From Micromonospora sp. WMMA1363 (GTDB lineage: Bacteria > Actinomycetota > Actinomycetes > Mycobacteriales > Micromonosporaceae): a stretch of DNA of 64,000 nucleotides. Below are positions 8,608 through 18,190 of this stretch, piece by piece. Numbering within the stretch: the stretch's first letter is position 1; each line of letters begins with the position of its first letter. The notes beneath the pieces are model-generated. The model did no database searches, had not been told where the DNA came from, and was given only the letters and a program-made list of their open reading frames with translations. The DNA is taken from assembly GCF_030345795.1 (NCBI RefSeq), contig NZ_JAUALB010000001.1, forward strand, positions 1,173,001-1,237,000, given 5' to 3'. A program made the position numbers and the translations under genes.

Positions 8608-9375
8608 TCACCAGCGCGCGGCGCCGAGATCGCGGGACACGGCGCGGGCGGCGTCGCGGACGTACGCGACGAGGGCCGGGCGGGGTTTGCCCGGCCCGTC
8701 GCAGATGCGGTCCACCGGGCCGGAGAGCCCGATCGCGCCCACGACCAGGCCGCCGTAGCCGCGGATCGGCGCGGCGATTCCGGCCCTGCCGGGGGTCATC
8801 TCTTCGATTTCGGCTCCCCAGCCCCCGTCCCGGATCTCGCTGAGGGCCCGGGTGAGGGCCCGCGCGGTGACCAGGGTGCGGCGGGTGTACGGCTCGGGCT
8901 CGCCCCGCACGACGGCGTTGGCGGCGCCCACGTCGTAGGCGAGCAGGACCTTTCCGAGCGCGGTGGCGTGCGGGGGCAGCAGGGACCCGACGTCCAGCGT
9001 CTGGAGGGTGTCGTCGGGCCGGAACACGTGGTGGACCACCAGCACCTTGCCGTCCAGCAGGGTGCCGATGCGGACGGCCTCGCCGCTGCGTGCGGCGAGC
9101 GGGTCGGCCCAGTTGATGGAACGGGAACGGAGTTCGTTGACGTCGAGGTAACTCGTGCCGAGGTGCAGCAGGGCGGCACCGAGCTGGTACTTGCCGGAGT
9201 TCTTGTCCTGTTCCACGAACCCGACGTCCTGCAGGGTGCGCACGATGCCGTGCGCGGTGCCCTTGGGCAGGTCGAGGGAGCGGGCGATCTCGCCGATGCC
9301 GAGCCGGCCGGAGCTGCTGGCGATCAGCCGGAGGATCGCCGCGGCCCGCGCGATGGACTGCACCTGACCCGGCAT
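8608..9375 (-). CDS. IclR-family transcriptional regulator
   Basis: 255 residues from ATG 9375; an upstream in-frame ATG at 9423 would add 16 residues and cannot be excluded, since neither has a strong Shine-Dalgarno. The N-terminal winged helix covers [34 protein letters not shown] and the wing; the C-terminal IclR effector domain follows with [21 protein letters not shown] and [11 protein letters not shown]. It sits in the middle of the glycerol genes, first in the iclR-glpK unit and divergent from glpF. This is the arrangement of GylR-type glycerol regulators in Streptomyces, so repression relieved by glycerol or glycerol-3-phosphate is the likely role (inference). Confidence 0.88.
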   Translation of the reverse strand: MPGQVQSIARAAAILRLIASSSGRLGIGEIARSLDLPKGTAHGIVRTLQDVGFVEQDKNSGKYQLGAALLHLGTSYLDVNELRSRSINWADPLAARSGEAVRIGTLLDGKVLVVHHVFRPDDTLQTLDVGSLLPPHATALGKVLLAYDVGAANAVVRGEPEPYTRRTLVTARALTRALSEIRDGGWGAEIEEMTPGRAGIAAPIRGYGGLVVGAIGLSGPVDRICDGPGKPRPALVAYVRDAARAVSRDLGAARW

Positions 9376-9439
9376 GGGGCGGAATGGTAATCGCGTTCGG
9401 GCTATCGCAACAGTGTTCGGCATTGTCGACCGTGGTTCG

Positions 9440-9468
9440 TTGACCCGCCTCCCCAGGTTTCCTACGGT
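9440..9468 (+). promoter_or_regulatory. Predicted sigma-70-type promoter of glpF
   Basis: TTGACC (9440-9445) and TACGGT (9463-9468) are separated by 17 bp, a good match to actinobacterial housekeeping promoters, about 95 bp before the glpF start. TTCG-containing half-sites just upstream (around 9414-9438) are candidate contacts for the IclR protein. Confidence 0.5.
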
Positions 9469-9562
9469 TCACCGCACGGCGACGTTCGACACCTCGCCGA
9501 CATCGCACCGGCCCTTCCCGTCCCCCAACTCCGGAGGGCCGCCACCCCCACCTGGAGGCACC

Positions 9563-10402
9563 ATGGCACCGCGTGTGAGAGCGCCGGGACTGCTCGGCGA
9601 ACTGGCGGCCGAATTCGCCGGCACCGCGATCCTGATCCTGTTCGGCGTGGGCGTCGTCGCCCAGGTCGCGGCCGCCGGCACCGGCGAGTTCGACAGCATC
9701 GCCTGGGCCTGGGGCCTCGGCGTCACGCTCGGCGTGTACGTCGCCGGTCGGATCAGCGGCGCGCACCTCAACCCGGCGGTCACCCTCGCCCTCGCCGTCT
9801 TCAAGGGCTTCTCCTGGCGCAAGGTCATGCCGTACGCGCTCGCCCAGACCACCGGCGCGTTCGTCGCGGCCCTGATCGTCCGGTGGAACTACAGCGAGGT
9901 GCTGTCCCGGTTCGACCCGGGCCTCACCAGCAAGAGCCAGGGCGTGTTCTCCACCCTGCCGGGCGCCGGCGTCACCGAGTGGGGCGCGCTGCGCGACCAG
10001 ATCATCGGCACGGCGATCCTGCTGTTCCTGATCCTCGCCGTCACCGACGCCCGCAACTCCCTGCCCGGCGCCAACCTCGCCCCACTGATCGTCGGCCTGG
10101 TCGTCGTCGCGATCGGAATGGCCTTCGCCGCCAACGCCGGGTACGCCATCAACCCCGCCCGCGACTTCGGTCCCCGCCTCGCGTCGTTTCTCACCGGGTA
10201 CGAGACGGCCTTCCTCGACACCAGCGGATATCCGTACTTCTGGGTGCCCATCGTCGGGCCGCTGGTCGGCGGCGTCCTCGGGGCCGGCCTCTACGAGCTG
10301 ATCGTCGGCCGCTTCCTGCCGAGCGACGAGCCGGAGCCGGGCGCCGTCGGCACCGAGACCGCGACCGAGACGGTTGCGGCGCCCGCGCCCGCCCGCGTCT
10401 GA
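9563..10402 (+). CDS. glpF: Glycerol facilitator, MIP/aquaporin family
   Basis: 279 residues from ATG 9563, with GGAGG at 9554-9558; longer reading upstream is unsupported. The two half-helix pore signatures are present: [10 protein letters not shown] in the first repeat and the second NPA as [11 protein letters not shown], where the Asp after NPAR is typical of glycerol-conducting members. Six transmembrane segments are recognisable. The tail after about residue 255 is acidic and Thr/Ala-rich. The protein admits glycerol by facilitated diffusion. It opens a glpF-glpK-glpD operon; glpK starts 40 bp downstream behind an AAAGGAG site. Confidence 0.95.
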   Translation: MAPRVRAPGLLGELAAEFAGTAILILFGVGVVAQVAAAGTGEFDSIAWAWGLGVTLGVYVAGRISGAHLNPAVTLALAVFKGFSWRKVMPYALAQTTGAFVAALIVRWNYSEVLSRFDPGLTSKSQGVFSTLPGAGVTEWGALRDQIIGTAILLFLILAVTDARNSLPGANLAPLIVGLVVVAIGMAFAANAGYAINPARDFGPRLASFLTGYETAFLDTSGYPYFWVPIVGPLVGGVLGAGLYELIVGRFLPSDEPEPGAVGTETATETVAAPAPARV

Positions 10403-10442
10403 TCGACACACACCTCCGGAACCCGCAAAGGAGACCTCCCGC

Positions 10443-11960
10443 ATGGCTGACTTCGTCGGCGCGGTGGACCAGGGCACCACCAGCACCCGCTTCATGATCT
10501 TCGACCACGGCGGCAACGAGATCGGCCGCCACCAACTCGAACACCAACAGATCCTGCCGCGGGCCGGCTGGGTCGAGCACAATCCGGTGGAGATCTGGGA
10601 GCGGACCCAGACCGTCATCCAGACCGCGATGAACGAGCGCGGCCTGACCGCCGCCGACCTCGCCGCGTTGGGCATCACCAACCAGCGCGAGACCACCGTG
10701 GTGTGGAATCCGCGCACCGGTCGTCCCTACTACAACGCCATCGTCTGGCAGGACACCCGGACCGACCGGATCGCCGCGGCGCTGGAGCGCGACGGCAAGG
10801 GCGACGTCATCCGCCGCAAGGCCGGGCTGCCGCCGGCGACGTACTTCTCCGGCGGCAAGATCCAGTGGATTCTGGAGAACGTCGACGGGGTTCGGGCTGC
10901 CGCCGAGCGCGGCGAGGCGGTCTTCGGCAACACCGACACCTGGTTGCTGTGGAACCTCACCGGCGGCACCGGGGGCGGCGTGCACGTCACCGACCCGACC
11001 AACGCCAGCCGCACCATGCTGATGGACCTGGAGACGCTGGACTGGGACGACGAGCTGCTGTCGTTCTTCGACATCCCACGTGCCATGCTGCCGGAGATCC
11101 GGCCGTCGTCGGACCCGCGCTCGTACGGGACAACCGTCCCGCACGGCCCGTTCACCGGCCCGGTCCCGCTCACCGGCGACCTCGGCGACCAGCAGGCCGC
11201 CACCGTCGGGCAGGTCTGCTTCGCCCCCGGCGAGGCCAAGAACACCTACGGCACGGGCAACTTCATGCTGCTCAACACCGGCACCGACATCGTCCGCTCC
11301 GAGGCGGGGCTGCTCACCACGGTCTGCTACCAGTTCGGGACGGACGCCCCGATCTACGCCCTCGAAGGCTCGATCGCGGTCACCGGGTCGGCGGTCCAGT
11401 GGCTGCGTGACCAGCTCAAGATCATCAGCTCCGCGGCGCAGAGCGAAATCCTCGCCGGCCAGGTGACGGACAACGGCGGGGTGTACTTCGTTCCGGCGTT
11501 CTCGGGGCTGTTCGCCCCGTACTGGCGCTCCGACGCCCGCGGGGCGATCGTCGGCCTGTCCCGGTACAACACCGACGCGCACATCGCCCGCGCCACGCTC
11601 GAGTCCATCTGCTACCAGAGCCGCGACGTGGCCGAGGCGATGGAGCAGGACAGCGGGGTGCACCTGGAGAGCCTCAAGGTCGACGGCGGCGTCACCGTCA
11701 ACGACCTGTGCATGCAGATGCAGGCCGACATCCTCGGTGTGCCGGTGAGCCGGCCGGTGGTCGCCGAGACCACCGCGCTCGGCGCCGCGTACGCCGCCGG
11801 TCTCGCCGTCGGCTTCTGGAAGAACACCGAGGAGCTGCGCGAGAACTGGAACGAGAGCCGGCGTTGGCAGCCCACCTGGTCGCCAGAGCAGCGCGAGACG
11901 GGGTACGGCCGCTGGAAGAAGGCGGTCCAGCGCACCCTCGACTGGGTCGACGTCGACTGA
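10443..11960 (+). CDS. glpK: Glycerol kinase (copy 2)
   Basis: 505 residues from ATG 10443, preceded by AAAGGAGA. Same enzyme family as the minus-strand copy: [55 protein letters not shown] and [16 protein letters not shown]. The sequence differs at many positions from copy 1. It is the middle gene of the plus-strand operon, so it is the kinase expected to be induced with the facilitator and the dehydrogenase. The other copy is tied to the regulator gene; the two may differ in expression level or substrate preference (inference). Confidence 0.96.
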   Translation: MADFVGAVDQGTTSTRFMIFDHGGNEIGRHQLEHQQILPRAGWVEHNPVEIWERTQTVIQTAMNERGLTAADLAALGITNQRETTVVWNPRTGRPYYNAIVWQDTRTDRIAAALERDGKGDVIRRKAGLPPATYFSGGKIQWILENVDGVRAAAERGEAVFGNTDTWLLWNLTGGTGGGVHVTDPTNASRTMLMDLETLDWDDELLSFFDIPRAMLPEIRPSSDPRSYGTTVPHGPFTGPVPLTGDLGDQQAATVGQVCFAPGEAKNTYGTGNFMLLNTGTDIVRSEAGLLTTVCYQFGTDAPIYALEGSIAVTGSAVQWLRDQLKIISSAAQSEILAGQVTDNGGVYFVPAFSGLFAPYWRSDARGAIVGLSRYNTDAHIARATLESICYQSRDVAEAMEQDSGVHLESLKVDGGVTVNDLCMQMQADILGVPVSRPVVAETTALGAAYAAGLAVGFWKNTEELRENWNESRRWQPTWSPEQRETGYGRWKKAVQRTLDWVDVD

Positions 11961-12034
11961 TCACCACCATCCACCGAGGAACCGGGCGGCCGGTGCCCGT
12001 CGCCGGTCGCCCACAGGCAGGAGAGAGAAGAAGG

Positions 12035-13759
12035 ATGCACTCCGCGACACTGTCCCCGGCCGCCCGTGAGCGGTCCCTGGCTGCGCTGAGCGGAGGTCAG
12101 GAACTGGACGTCCTGGTGGTCGGCGGCGGCGTCACCGGCGCCGGCTGCGCCCTCGACGCCGTCACCCGGGGCCTGTCGGTCGGCCTCGTCGAGGCCCGCG
12201 ACTGGGCCAGCGGCACGTCGAGCCGCTCCAGCAAGCTCATCCACGGTGGCCTGCGTTACCTGGAGATGCTCGACTTCGGGCTGGTCCGCGAGGCGCTGCG
12301 CGAGCGGGGCCTGCTGCTGCAACGGCTCGCCCCGCACCTGGTCCGTCCGGTGCCGTTCCTCTACCCGCTGCGGCACCGTGGCTGGGAGCGGCTGTACGCG
12401 GGCGCCGGCGTCCTGCTCTACGACACGATGAGCATCTCCGGCAGCCACGCCCGGGGCGTACCGGCCCACCGGCACCTGACCCGGCGCGGCGCGGTCCGTG
12501 CCTGCCCGTCGCTGCGTCCGGAGTCGCTGGTCGGCGCGTTGCAGTACTACGACGCCCAGGTCGACGACGCCCGGCTGGTGACCTGCCTGGTGCGCACCGC
12601 CGCCGCGCACGGCGCGCACCCGCTGTCCCGGGCCCGGGTCGTGGGATTCCTGCGCGACGGTGACCGGATCACCGGCGCGCGGGTGCACGACCTGGAGACC
12701 GACCGGGTCTTCGAGGTCCGGGCCCGGCAGGTCATCAACGCCACCGGGGTGTGGACCGACGACATCCAGTCTCTCGTGGGCGAGCGCGGGCCGGTGCGGG
12801 TCCGGGCGTCGAAGGGCATCCACCTCGTGGTGCCCCGCGACCGGATCCACTCCACGACCGGCCTGATCCTGCGTACCGACTCCAGCGTGCTGTTCGTGAT
12901 CCCGTGGGGCCGGCACTGGCTGATCGGCACCACCGACACCGACTGGGACCTGGACAAGGCACACCCGGCGGCCACCAGCCGTGACATCGACTACCTCCTG
13001 GAACGGGTCAACGAGGTGCTGGCCACCCCGCTGACCCGCGACGACGTCGAGGGCGTGTACGCGGGCCTGCGCCCGCTGCTGTCCGGGCACTCGGACGCGA
13101 CCGCCAAGCTTTCCCGCGAGCACACCGTGGCCAGCCCCGCGCCGGGTCTGGTGATGGTCGCCGGCGGCAAATACACGACCTACCGGGTGATGGCACGCGA
13201 CGCTGTCGACGAGGCCGTGCGGGAGTTCGGCGACGGGGTGCCGGCCTCCTGCACCGACCGGCTGCCCCTGCTCGGGGCCGAGGGATACGTCGCCCGGTGG
13301 AACCAGCGCCGTCGGATCGCCCGGCAGCACGGCCTGGCCGTGGAACGGGTCGAACACCTGTTGCGCCGCCACGGCGCCGCCATCGACGAGGTGCTGGACC
13401 TGCTGCGGAAGGATCCGACCCTCGCCGAGCCGCTGGACGGCGCCGACGACTACCTGCGCGTGGAGGTCGTCCACGCGGCGTCGGCGGAGGGCGCCCTGCA
13501 CCTGGAGGACGTGCTCACCCGGCGAACACACATCTCGATCGAGACGTTCGACCGGGGCCTCGCCGCCGCCGGCCCGGCGGCGCGGCTGATGGCGCCGGTG
13601 CTCGGCTGGGACGCCGAGCGGGTGGACCGTGAGGTGGCGCACTACGGTGCCCGGGTGGACGCCGAGCGGAGCGCGCACGAGCAGCCCGACGACGAGGCCG
13701 CGGACGCGGCCCGGCTGGGCGTACCGGACGTGGTGCCGCCGGTGGCCCTCGTGGCCTGA
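12035..13759 (+). CDS. glpD: Glycerol-3-phosphate dehydrogenase, FAD-dependent
   Basis: 574 residues from ATG 12035, with GAGAGAGAAGAAGG immediately upstream. The N-terminus carries the dinucleotide fold LDVLVVGGGVTGAGCALDA, then ASGTSSRSSKLIHGGLRYLE, the GlpD signature. HWLIGTTDTDWDLD, GLRPLLSG and GGKYTTYRVMA follow, and a C-terminal helical cap domain. It oxidises glycerol-3-phosphate to dihydroxyacetone phosphate at the membrane, passing electrons to menaquinone. As the last gene of the operon it completes entry of glycerol into glycolysis, and a hairpin begins directly after its stop. Confidence 0.95.
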   Translation: MHSATLSPAARERSLAALSGGQELDVLVVGGGVTGAGCALDAVTRGLSVGLVEARDWASGTSSRSSKLIHGGLRYLEMLDFGLVREALRERGLLLQRLAPHLVRPVPFLYPLRHRGWERLYAGAGVLLYDTMSISGSHARGVPAHRHLTRRGAVRACPSLRPESLVGALQYYDAQVDDARLVTCLVRTAAAHGAHPLSRARVVGFLRDGDRITGARVHDLETDRVFEVRARQVINATGVWTDDIQSLVGERGPVRVRASKGIHLVVPRDRIHSTTGLILRTDSSVLFVIPWGRHWLIGTTDTDWDLDKAHPAATSRDIDYLLERVNEVLATPLTRDDVEGVYAGLRPLLSGHSDATAKLSREHTVASPAPGLVMVAGGKYTTYRVMARDAVDEAVREFGDGVPASCTDRLPLLGAEGYVARWNQRRRIARQHGLAVERVEHLLRRHGAAIDEVLDLLRKDPTLAEPLDGADDYLRVEVVHAASAEGALHLEDVLTRRTHISIETFDRGLAAAGPAARLMAPVLGWDAERVDREVAHYGARVDAERSAHEQPDDEAADAARLGVPDVVPPVALVA

Positions 13760-13800
13760 CCCCGCCCCGGCGGTCCGCGCCGCGCGTACCGCCGGGCGGG
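13760..13800 (+). terminator. Terminator of the glpF-glpK-glpD operon
   Basis: Arms 13760-13774 and 13788-13800 form 13 pairs with one bulged C around a 13-nt loop, starting at the base after the glpD stop. Confidence 0.65.
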
Positions 13801-13877
13801 CCGGCCCGAGTTTGCCGGGCGGTCCGGTGGGAATGCGGGCGACGTAACCAGCCGACCGACGGCCGGAGGAGCCCGAC

Positions 13878-15548
13878 GTGTCACACCAGGGTCTGTCCAC
13901 CTCGGTTCCGAAACGGCTCACGCCGGTCGCCGGTACGCCCCTGTGGTGCGACGCCCGGGACTTCGGGCTGCGCGGCGACGGGGTGACCAACGACCAGCCC
14001 GCCCTGGCGGCGCTGGTGGACCGGCTCGGCGAGGGCTACGCGGCCGACGGGCGCGCCCGTACCATCTACTGCCCGCCCGGGATCTACTCGATCCGCGACG
14101 CCGGCACCGTCTGGCGCAGCGGTGTGTCGATGGTCGGGGCGGGTCCGGCGGCGACCCGCTTCCTGCTCAGCAACGAGGGCAACCGGTCGGATCCGGTGCC
14201 GCTGGCCTTCTGGACCACCGTGCAGCACGGGGCGGACCGGGACCGGCACATCGCCGAGTGCACGTTCGCCGACTTCGAGATCGACGGCTCGGGCGTGGCG
14301 ATGACCGCGTACAGCTACCTCGCCAAGGGGCTGGGCCTGCAGTACGTCGTACGGGGCGTGTTCCGCAACCTCTACATCCACCACACCGGCGCGACCGGGC
14401 TGGGCTGCGACTTCCTGCAGGACACCGTGATCGACGGGGTGGTCGTGGTCGGCTGCGGTCGCCTGGACAACGGGCTCCAGATGGGCGGTGCGGGCATCGG
14501 TATCGGCGTCGGCGGCTGGGGCGACGTCGAGCGCTGCACCATCACCAACTGCACCACGCTGGCCAACGGCACCAACGGCATCTTCCTCGAACTCCAGAAA
14601 CCCGACTGGACGCCGCCGCGCGGCTATCGGATCGTCGGCTGCCACAGCCAGGCCAATCGCTTCGGCATCTCCGACTGGGGCACCGACGGCCTCGTGGTCT
14701 CCGCCTGCACCCTCACCGGGAACCTGGAGGCCGGCTTCGACGTCTCCGCCAACGGCACCGCGAGTGTGGCCGGACGTGGCGGGATCCTCGCCGACTGCGT
14801 GATCGACCGCAACGTCGGCAACGGCATCAGCATGGGGAACACGCCCGGGCCGTACACGATCCGGGGCAACCGGATCAGCGGCAACGGCGGGTACGGCTAC
14901 CACGAGCACGACCAGGGCAACGGCTTCCGGGGTGCCGCCACGAACGTGGTGATCGACGGCAACGAGTTCTGGGCCAACGGCCTGGACGCCGTTCGGATCG
15001 ACCAGCCGATGGTGGACGCGTTCGTGGTCGGCAACCGGATCCGCGACAACGGCAGGCGCTGCGCGCCGGCCAGCGTCGGCTCGGGCGACTCGGTGCGGTT
15101 CGGGCGGAAGGCGGTGACCGACATGGACGCGAACTGGCCGACAGATGGGCACCGCGGCAAGGTCGTCGAGGTCGGCGGCCGAACGGCGGTGGTCGCCGGG
15201 AACAGCGAGACCCGGCTCACCCTCGCCGAGGTGCGGCCCGACTCCTCCACCGCCTGGAACGAGGACACCCCGCCACCGGGCAGCCACTACCGGCTTCCCG
15301 CCCCGCCACGGCTGCGCGCGGGTGTCACGGTGAACGCGGCGGTGGACTCGGCGACCGTGCGGGCCAACCGGGTGTGGGACACCGGCGCCGGCACCCAGAC
15401 GCACGGGCTGTGGATCACCGAGCGGGGCAGTTGCGTGGCGTGCCGGATCGAGGACAACGACCTCGCCGGCAACGCCGAGGCGGCACTCCGGCTGGACACC
15501 CCGCCGGTGGGCGGCCGGTGGACCCGCAACCACACCGACGAGGGCTGA
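13878..15548 (+). CDS. Right-handed parallel beta-helix protein (pectate-lyase-like fold)
   Basis: 556 residues from GTG 13878 with GGAGGAG upstream. The start DARDFGLRGDGVTNDQPAL is the N-terminal cap found in phage tailspike and glycosidase-28-like beta-helix proteins. Repeated rungs follow, such as NRISGNGGYGYHEHDQGNG, VVIDGNEFWANGLDAVRID and VGNRIRDNG. No signal peptide is evident, so secretion is uncertain. The fold usually binds or cleaves polysaccharide; catalytic residues cannot be assigned. It meets the 3' end of the GH15 gene tail to tail with 7 bp between, so the two are not cotranscribed. Confidence 0.75.
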   Translation: MSHQGLSTSVPKRLTPVAGTPLWCDARDFGLRGDGVTNDQPALAALVDRLGEGYAADGRARTIYCPPGIYSIRDAGTVWRSGVSMVGAGPAATRFLLSNEGNRSDPVPLAFWTTVQHGADRDRHIAECTFADFEIDGSGVAMTAYSYLAKGLGLQYVVRGVFRNLYIHHTGATGLGCDFLQDTVIDGVVVVGCGRLDNGLQMGGAGIGIGVGGWGDVERCTITNCTTLANGTNGIFLELQKPDWTPPRGYRIVGCHSQANRFGISDWGTDGLVVSACTLTGNLEAGFDVSANGTASVAGRGGILADCVIDRNVGNGISMGNTPGPYTIRGNRISGNGGYGYHEHDQGNGFRGAATNVVIDGNEFWANGLDAVRIDQPMVDAFVVGNRIRDNGRRCAPASVGSGDSVRFGRKAVTDMDANWPTDGHRGKVVEVGGRTAVVAGNSETRLTLAEVRPDSSTAWNEDTPPPGSHYRLPAPPRLRAGVTVNAAVDSATVRANRVWDTGAGTQTHGLWITERGSCVACRIEDNDLAGNAEAALRLDTPPVGGRWTRNHTDEG

Positions 15549-15555
15549 GCGCGGG

Positions 15556-17394
15556 CTACCGGCCCCGGCCCTCGGCGTCGAGCAGGCCGTCGAGGGCGAG
15601 CGCGGTGGTGATGAGGGAGAGGTGGCTGAACGCCTGCGGGAAGTTGCCGATCTGCTGCCCGGTCAGGGCGATCTCCTCCGCGTAGAGGCGGAGGTGGTTG
15701 CTGAAGGTGAACATCTTCTCGAAGGTGAGCAGGGCGTCCTCCAGACGTCCGGAGCAGGCGAGGGCGGCCACGTACCAGAAGGTGCACATGTTGAACGTGC
15801 CTTCGTCGCCGGGCAGCCCGTCCGGGGCGGCGGACGGCTTGTACCGGTGCACGAGGCTGTCGGAGACCAGGTCCTGCTCGATGGCGCGCAGGGTGGACTG
15901 CCAGAGCGGGTCGCTCGGGGTGACGAAGCCGACCGACGGCATGACCAGCAACGCGGCGTCGAGGACCTGCTCGCCGTACGCCTGCACGAAGGCGCGGCGG
16001 CCCCGGTGGTAGCCCCGCGCCATGATCTGGTTGTAGATGGCGTCCCGCGACGTCACCCAGCGGGTGACGTCGCCGGGCCGGCCGGTGCGGGAGACGAGGC
16101 GGATCGCCCGGTCGAACGCCACCCACGACATCAGTCGACCGAAGGTGTAGTCGCGCGGGTGGCCGCGACTCTCCCAGATACCCGCGTCGGGCTGGTCCCA
16201 GTTGTCGCAGAGCCAGTCGACCATCCGGACCGTGCTGCGCCACACCTGGTGCGAGGCGCGGATGCCCTGCTCGTCGGCGAAGAGCATGGCGTCGAGGGCC
16301 TCCCCGTGGATGTCGAGCTGAAGCTGGTCGGCCGCGCCGTTGCCGATCCGCACCGGCCCCGACCCGAGATAGCCCTCCAGGTGGTCGAGGATCTCCTCGT
16401 GCAGGTCTGACGAGCCGTCCACCCGATACATGATCTTCAGGGGCGCGGCATTGTCACCGGCCTCCCGGATCCGCCCGTCCAGCCACTCCGTGTAGCGGGC
16501 CGCCTCCTCGGTGAAGCCCAACCCGAGCAGGGCGTGCACCGAGAAGGACGTGTCCCGGATCCAGGTGTAACGGTAGTCCCAGTTGCGGGCGCCGCCGAGT
16601 TCCTCGGGGAGCGACGCGGTCGGTGCCGCGATCATCGCACCGGTCGGTGCGTACGTCATGAGCTTCAGCGTGATCGCGGACCGTTCGACCATCTCGCGCC
16701 ACCGACCGGTGTACCGGGACCGTTCGAGCCAGCGGCGCCAGTAGTCGCGGGTCTGCTCGAACAGCACCTGCACCTCGTCGATGGCGAACGCGCGCGGCGG
16801 GCCCGGGGCGGCGGTCTCCATGATGATCGCGCCCGTGTCGCCCTCGTTCATCGTGGCGAAGGTGAGCAGGTCGTCGTTCCGGTTCTGTAGGTCCTCCACC
16901 GGGATCAGCCGCCCGTCGGGGCGGGACGTGTGCAGCGTCAGGGTCGTCGACGGGGCCCGGAAGACGCTCCCGTCGGGGTGCACCTCCAACTCGTGTGGCT
17001 CGCGTCCGTAGTTGAACCGCGGTCGGCAGGCGGTGCGGAAGCGCATGCTGCCGCGCACCATGTTGATGACCCGTACCAGGCGGTGCTGTTCGGTGGGGCG
17101 TTCGTCCGTCACCGGCATGAAGTCGATGATTTCCCCGACCCCGTCGGTGCTGATGAACCGGGTGATCAGGATCGGGGTGTTGGGGAGGTAGAGCTGTTTG
17201 CTGACGTAGCGCACGCCGTCCGGGACGATGGAGAAGTAGCCGCCGCGGGACCGGTCGAGCAGGGCGGCGAAGATGCTCGGCGAGTCGAACCGCGGGGCGC
17301 AGAACCAGTCGACGGTGCCGTTGCGCGTGATCAGGGCAGCTGTCTGGAGGTCCCCGACGAGGCCGTGATCCTCGATGGCCGGGTAGTCCTCCAC
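15556..17394 (-). CDS. GH15-family glycosidase (glucoamylase/trehalase-like), copy 1
   Basis: 612 residues from GTG 17394 with GGGAGG upstream. An N-terminal beta-sandwich begins PAIEDHGLVGDLQTAALI and contains the domain DUF5911-like block DWFCAPRFDSPSIFA. The (alpha/alpha)6 barrel follows, with ARNWDYRYTWIRDTSFS, DNWDQPDAGIWESRG (GIWE carries the likely general acid) and DEGTFNMCTFWYVAALA. Members act on alpha-linked glucose oligosaccharides, in several actinobacteria on trehalose. There is no signal peptide, so it is cytoplasmic. The DUF421 membrane gene is 36 bp upstream on the same strand. A strongly similar paralogue lies at 23.6-25.5 kb on the other strand. Confidence 0.88.
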   Translation of the reverse strand: MEDYPAIEDHGLVGDLQTAALITRNGTVDWFCAPRFDSPSIFAALLDRSRGGYFSIVPDGVRYVSKQLYLPNTPILITRFISTDGVGEIIDFMPVTDERPTEQHRLVRVINMVRGSMRFRTACRPRFNYGREPHELEVHPDGSVFRAPSTTLTLHTSRPDGRLIPVEDLQNRNDDLLTFATMNEGDTGAIIMETAAPGPPRAFAIDEVQVLFEQTRDYWRRWLERSRYTGRWREMVERSAITLKLMTYAPTGAMIAAPTASLPEELGGARNWDYRYTWIRDTSFSVHALLGLGFTEEAARYTEWLDGRIREAGDNAAPLKIMYRVDGSSDLHEEILDHLEGYLGSGPVRIGNGAADQLQLDIHGEALDAMLFADEQGIRASHQVWRSTVRMVDWLCDNWDQPDAGIWESRGHPRDYTFGRLMSWVAFDRAIRLVSRTGRPGDVTRWVTSRDAIYNQIMARGYHRGRRAFVQAYGEQVLDAALLVMPSVGFVTPSDPLWQSTLRAIEQDLVSDSLVHRYKPSAAPDGLPGDEGTFNMCTFWYVAALACSGRLEDALLTFEKMFTFSNHLRLYAEEIALTGQQIGNFPQAFSHLSLITTALALDGLLDAEGRGR

Positions 17395-17430
17395 ACCCGC
17401 CTCCCCGCTCGTCTACGACACCATCGGAGG

Positions 17431-18069
17431 CTAGAGCGGCGCCGGCGTCGTCGGGGGCGGACGACGGCCGGTCACCCGCCCGGGGGAGACGCGGACGGCC
17501 AGCAGGCGGCGGCACGGTCGCAGGTGGTGGGCGGGTCGGGCCCACGGCCAGGTCAGCGGCCCGCCGCCGGCGCCGCCGCCCCGCGGACGCATGATCACGC
17601 TGAACTCGCCGTCGGACTCCATTCGGACCTCACGGACGTCGGCCACGTCGTCGATCCCCTGCTGGCGCAGCTTGGCACACAGCTCCTCCTCGCTGATCAG
17701 TTCCCGGCGCATGTTGTGGCGCAGCAGCCGGCCGTCACGGACCAGGACCAGAGACCCGGGACGGATCAGCCGGGCGAGCAGCGGGACGTGGTAGGCGAGC
17801 GTGTCGAGCAGGTAGGCCCAGCCGATGATCACAGCGACCAGCAGCACCCCGTCGGCCAGCGACGTGTAGTTGTTCGCCATGCCGTTCTGGGCCGCGTCCG
17901 CGATCAGGACGATGACCAACAGATCCGTGACACTCGACGTGCTGCTCTCCCGCTTCAACAGTATCCGGAGCAGAAAGAAGAGCGCGAGGTACATGACGCT
18001 GCCGCGGGCGACGATCTCCAGCAGGGGGGGTGTCCGGGGTGAACATCGCCCGCCAGTCGACCACGGCAC
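17431..18069 (-). CDS. DUF421 (YetF-like) membrane protein, N-terminus frame-disturbed
   Basis: 212 residues as read from GTG 18069. Transmembrane segments lie near MYLALFFLLRILL and LLVAVIIGWAYLLDTLAYHV, followed by a cytoplasmic DUF421 domain (PGSLVLVRDGRLLRHNMRR, ISEEELCAKLRQQGIDDVAD). The natural N-terminus appears to be in another frame, VDWRAMFTPDTP from ATG 18064, joining at a run of seven G's (18024-18030). One base fewer there gives TPDTPLLEIVARG, the expected sequence. The C-terminus is Pro/Arg-rich and longer than usual. The function is unknown; relatives are spore or envelope proteins in Bacillus. Probably cotranscribed with the GH15 gene. Confidence 0.78.
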   Translation of the reverse strand: MPWSTGGRCSPRTPPLLEIVARGSVMYLALFFLLRILLKRESSTSSVTDLLVIVLIADAAQNGMANNYTSLADGVLLVAVIIGWAYLLDTLAYHVPLLARLIRPGSLVLVRDGRLLRHNMRRELISEEELCAKLRQQGIDDVADVREVRMESDGEFSVIMRPRGGGAGGGPLTWPWARPAHHLRPCRRLLAVRVSPGRVTGRRPPPTTPAPL

Positions 18070-18190
18070 CGGCTACCCGCCCGCGGCGTCGTCATGCCGC
18101 CGTGCGGGCCGGAACACGTGGTGTCGCCCACGGCGTCACGCCTGCGCCGGCACGTCCGCCTCGTCGGTGAACGACGGCCGGACGGCCCGA

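Noticed and set aside
7046..10717. A 1223-codon minus-strand open frame spanning glpK, iclR and glpF
   Set aside because: Only the part from 8569 to 7046 is glycerol kinase; the rest is antisense to iclR/glpF coding frames and has no protein character, a usual artefact at this GC content.
11612..13990. A 792-codon minus-strand frame opposite glpD
   Set aside because: Antisense shadow of glpD third-codon GC bias; no motif, no ribosome site.
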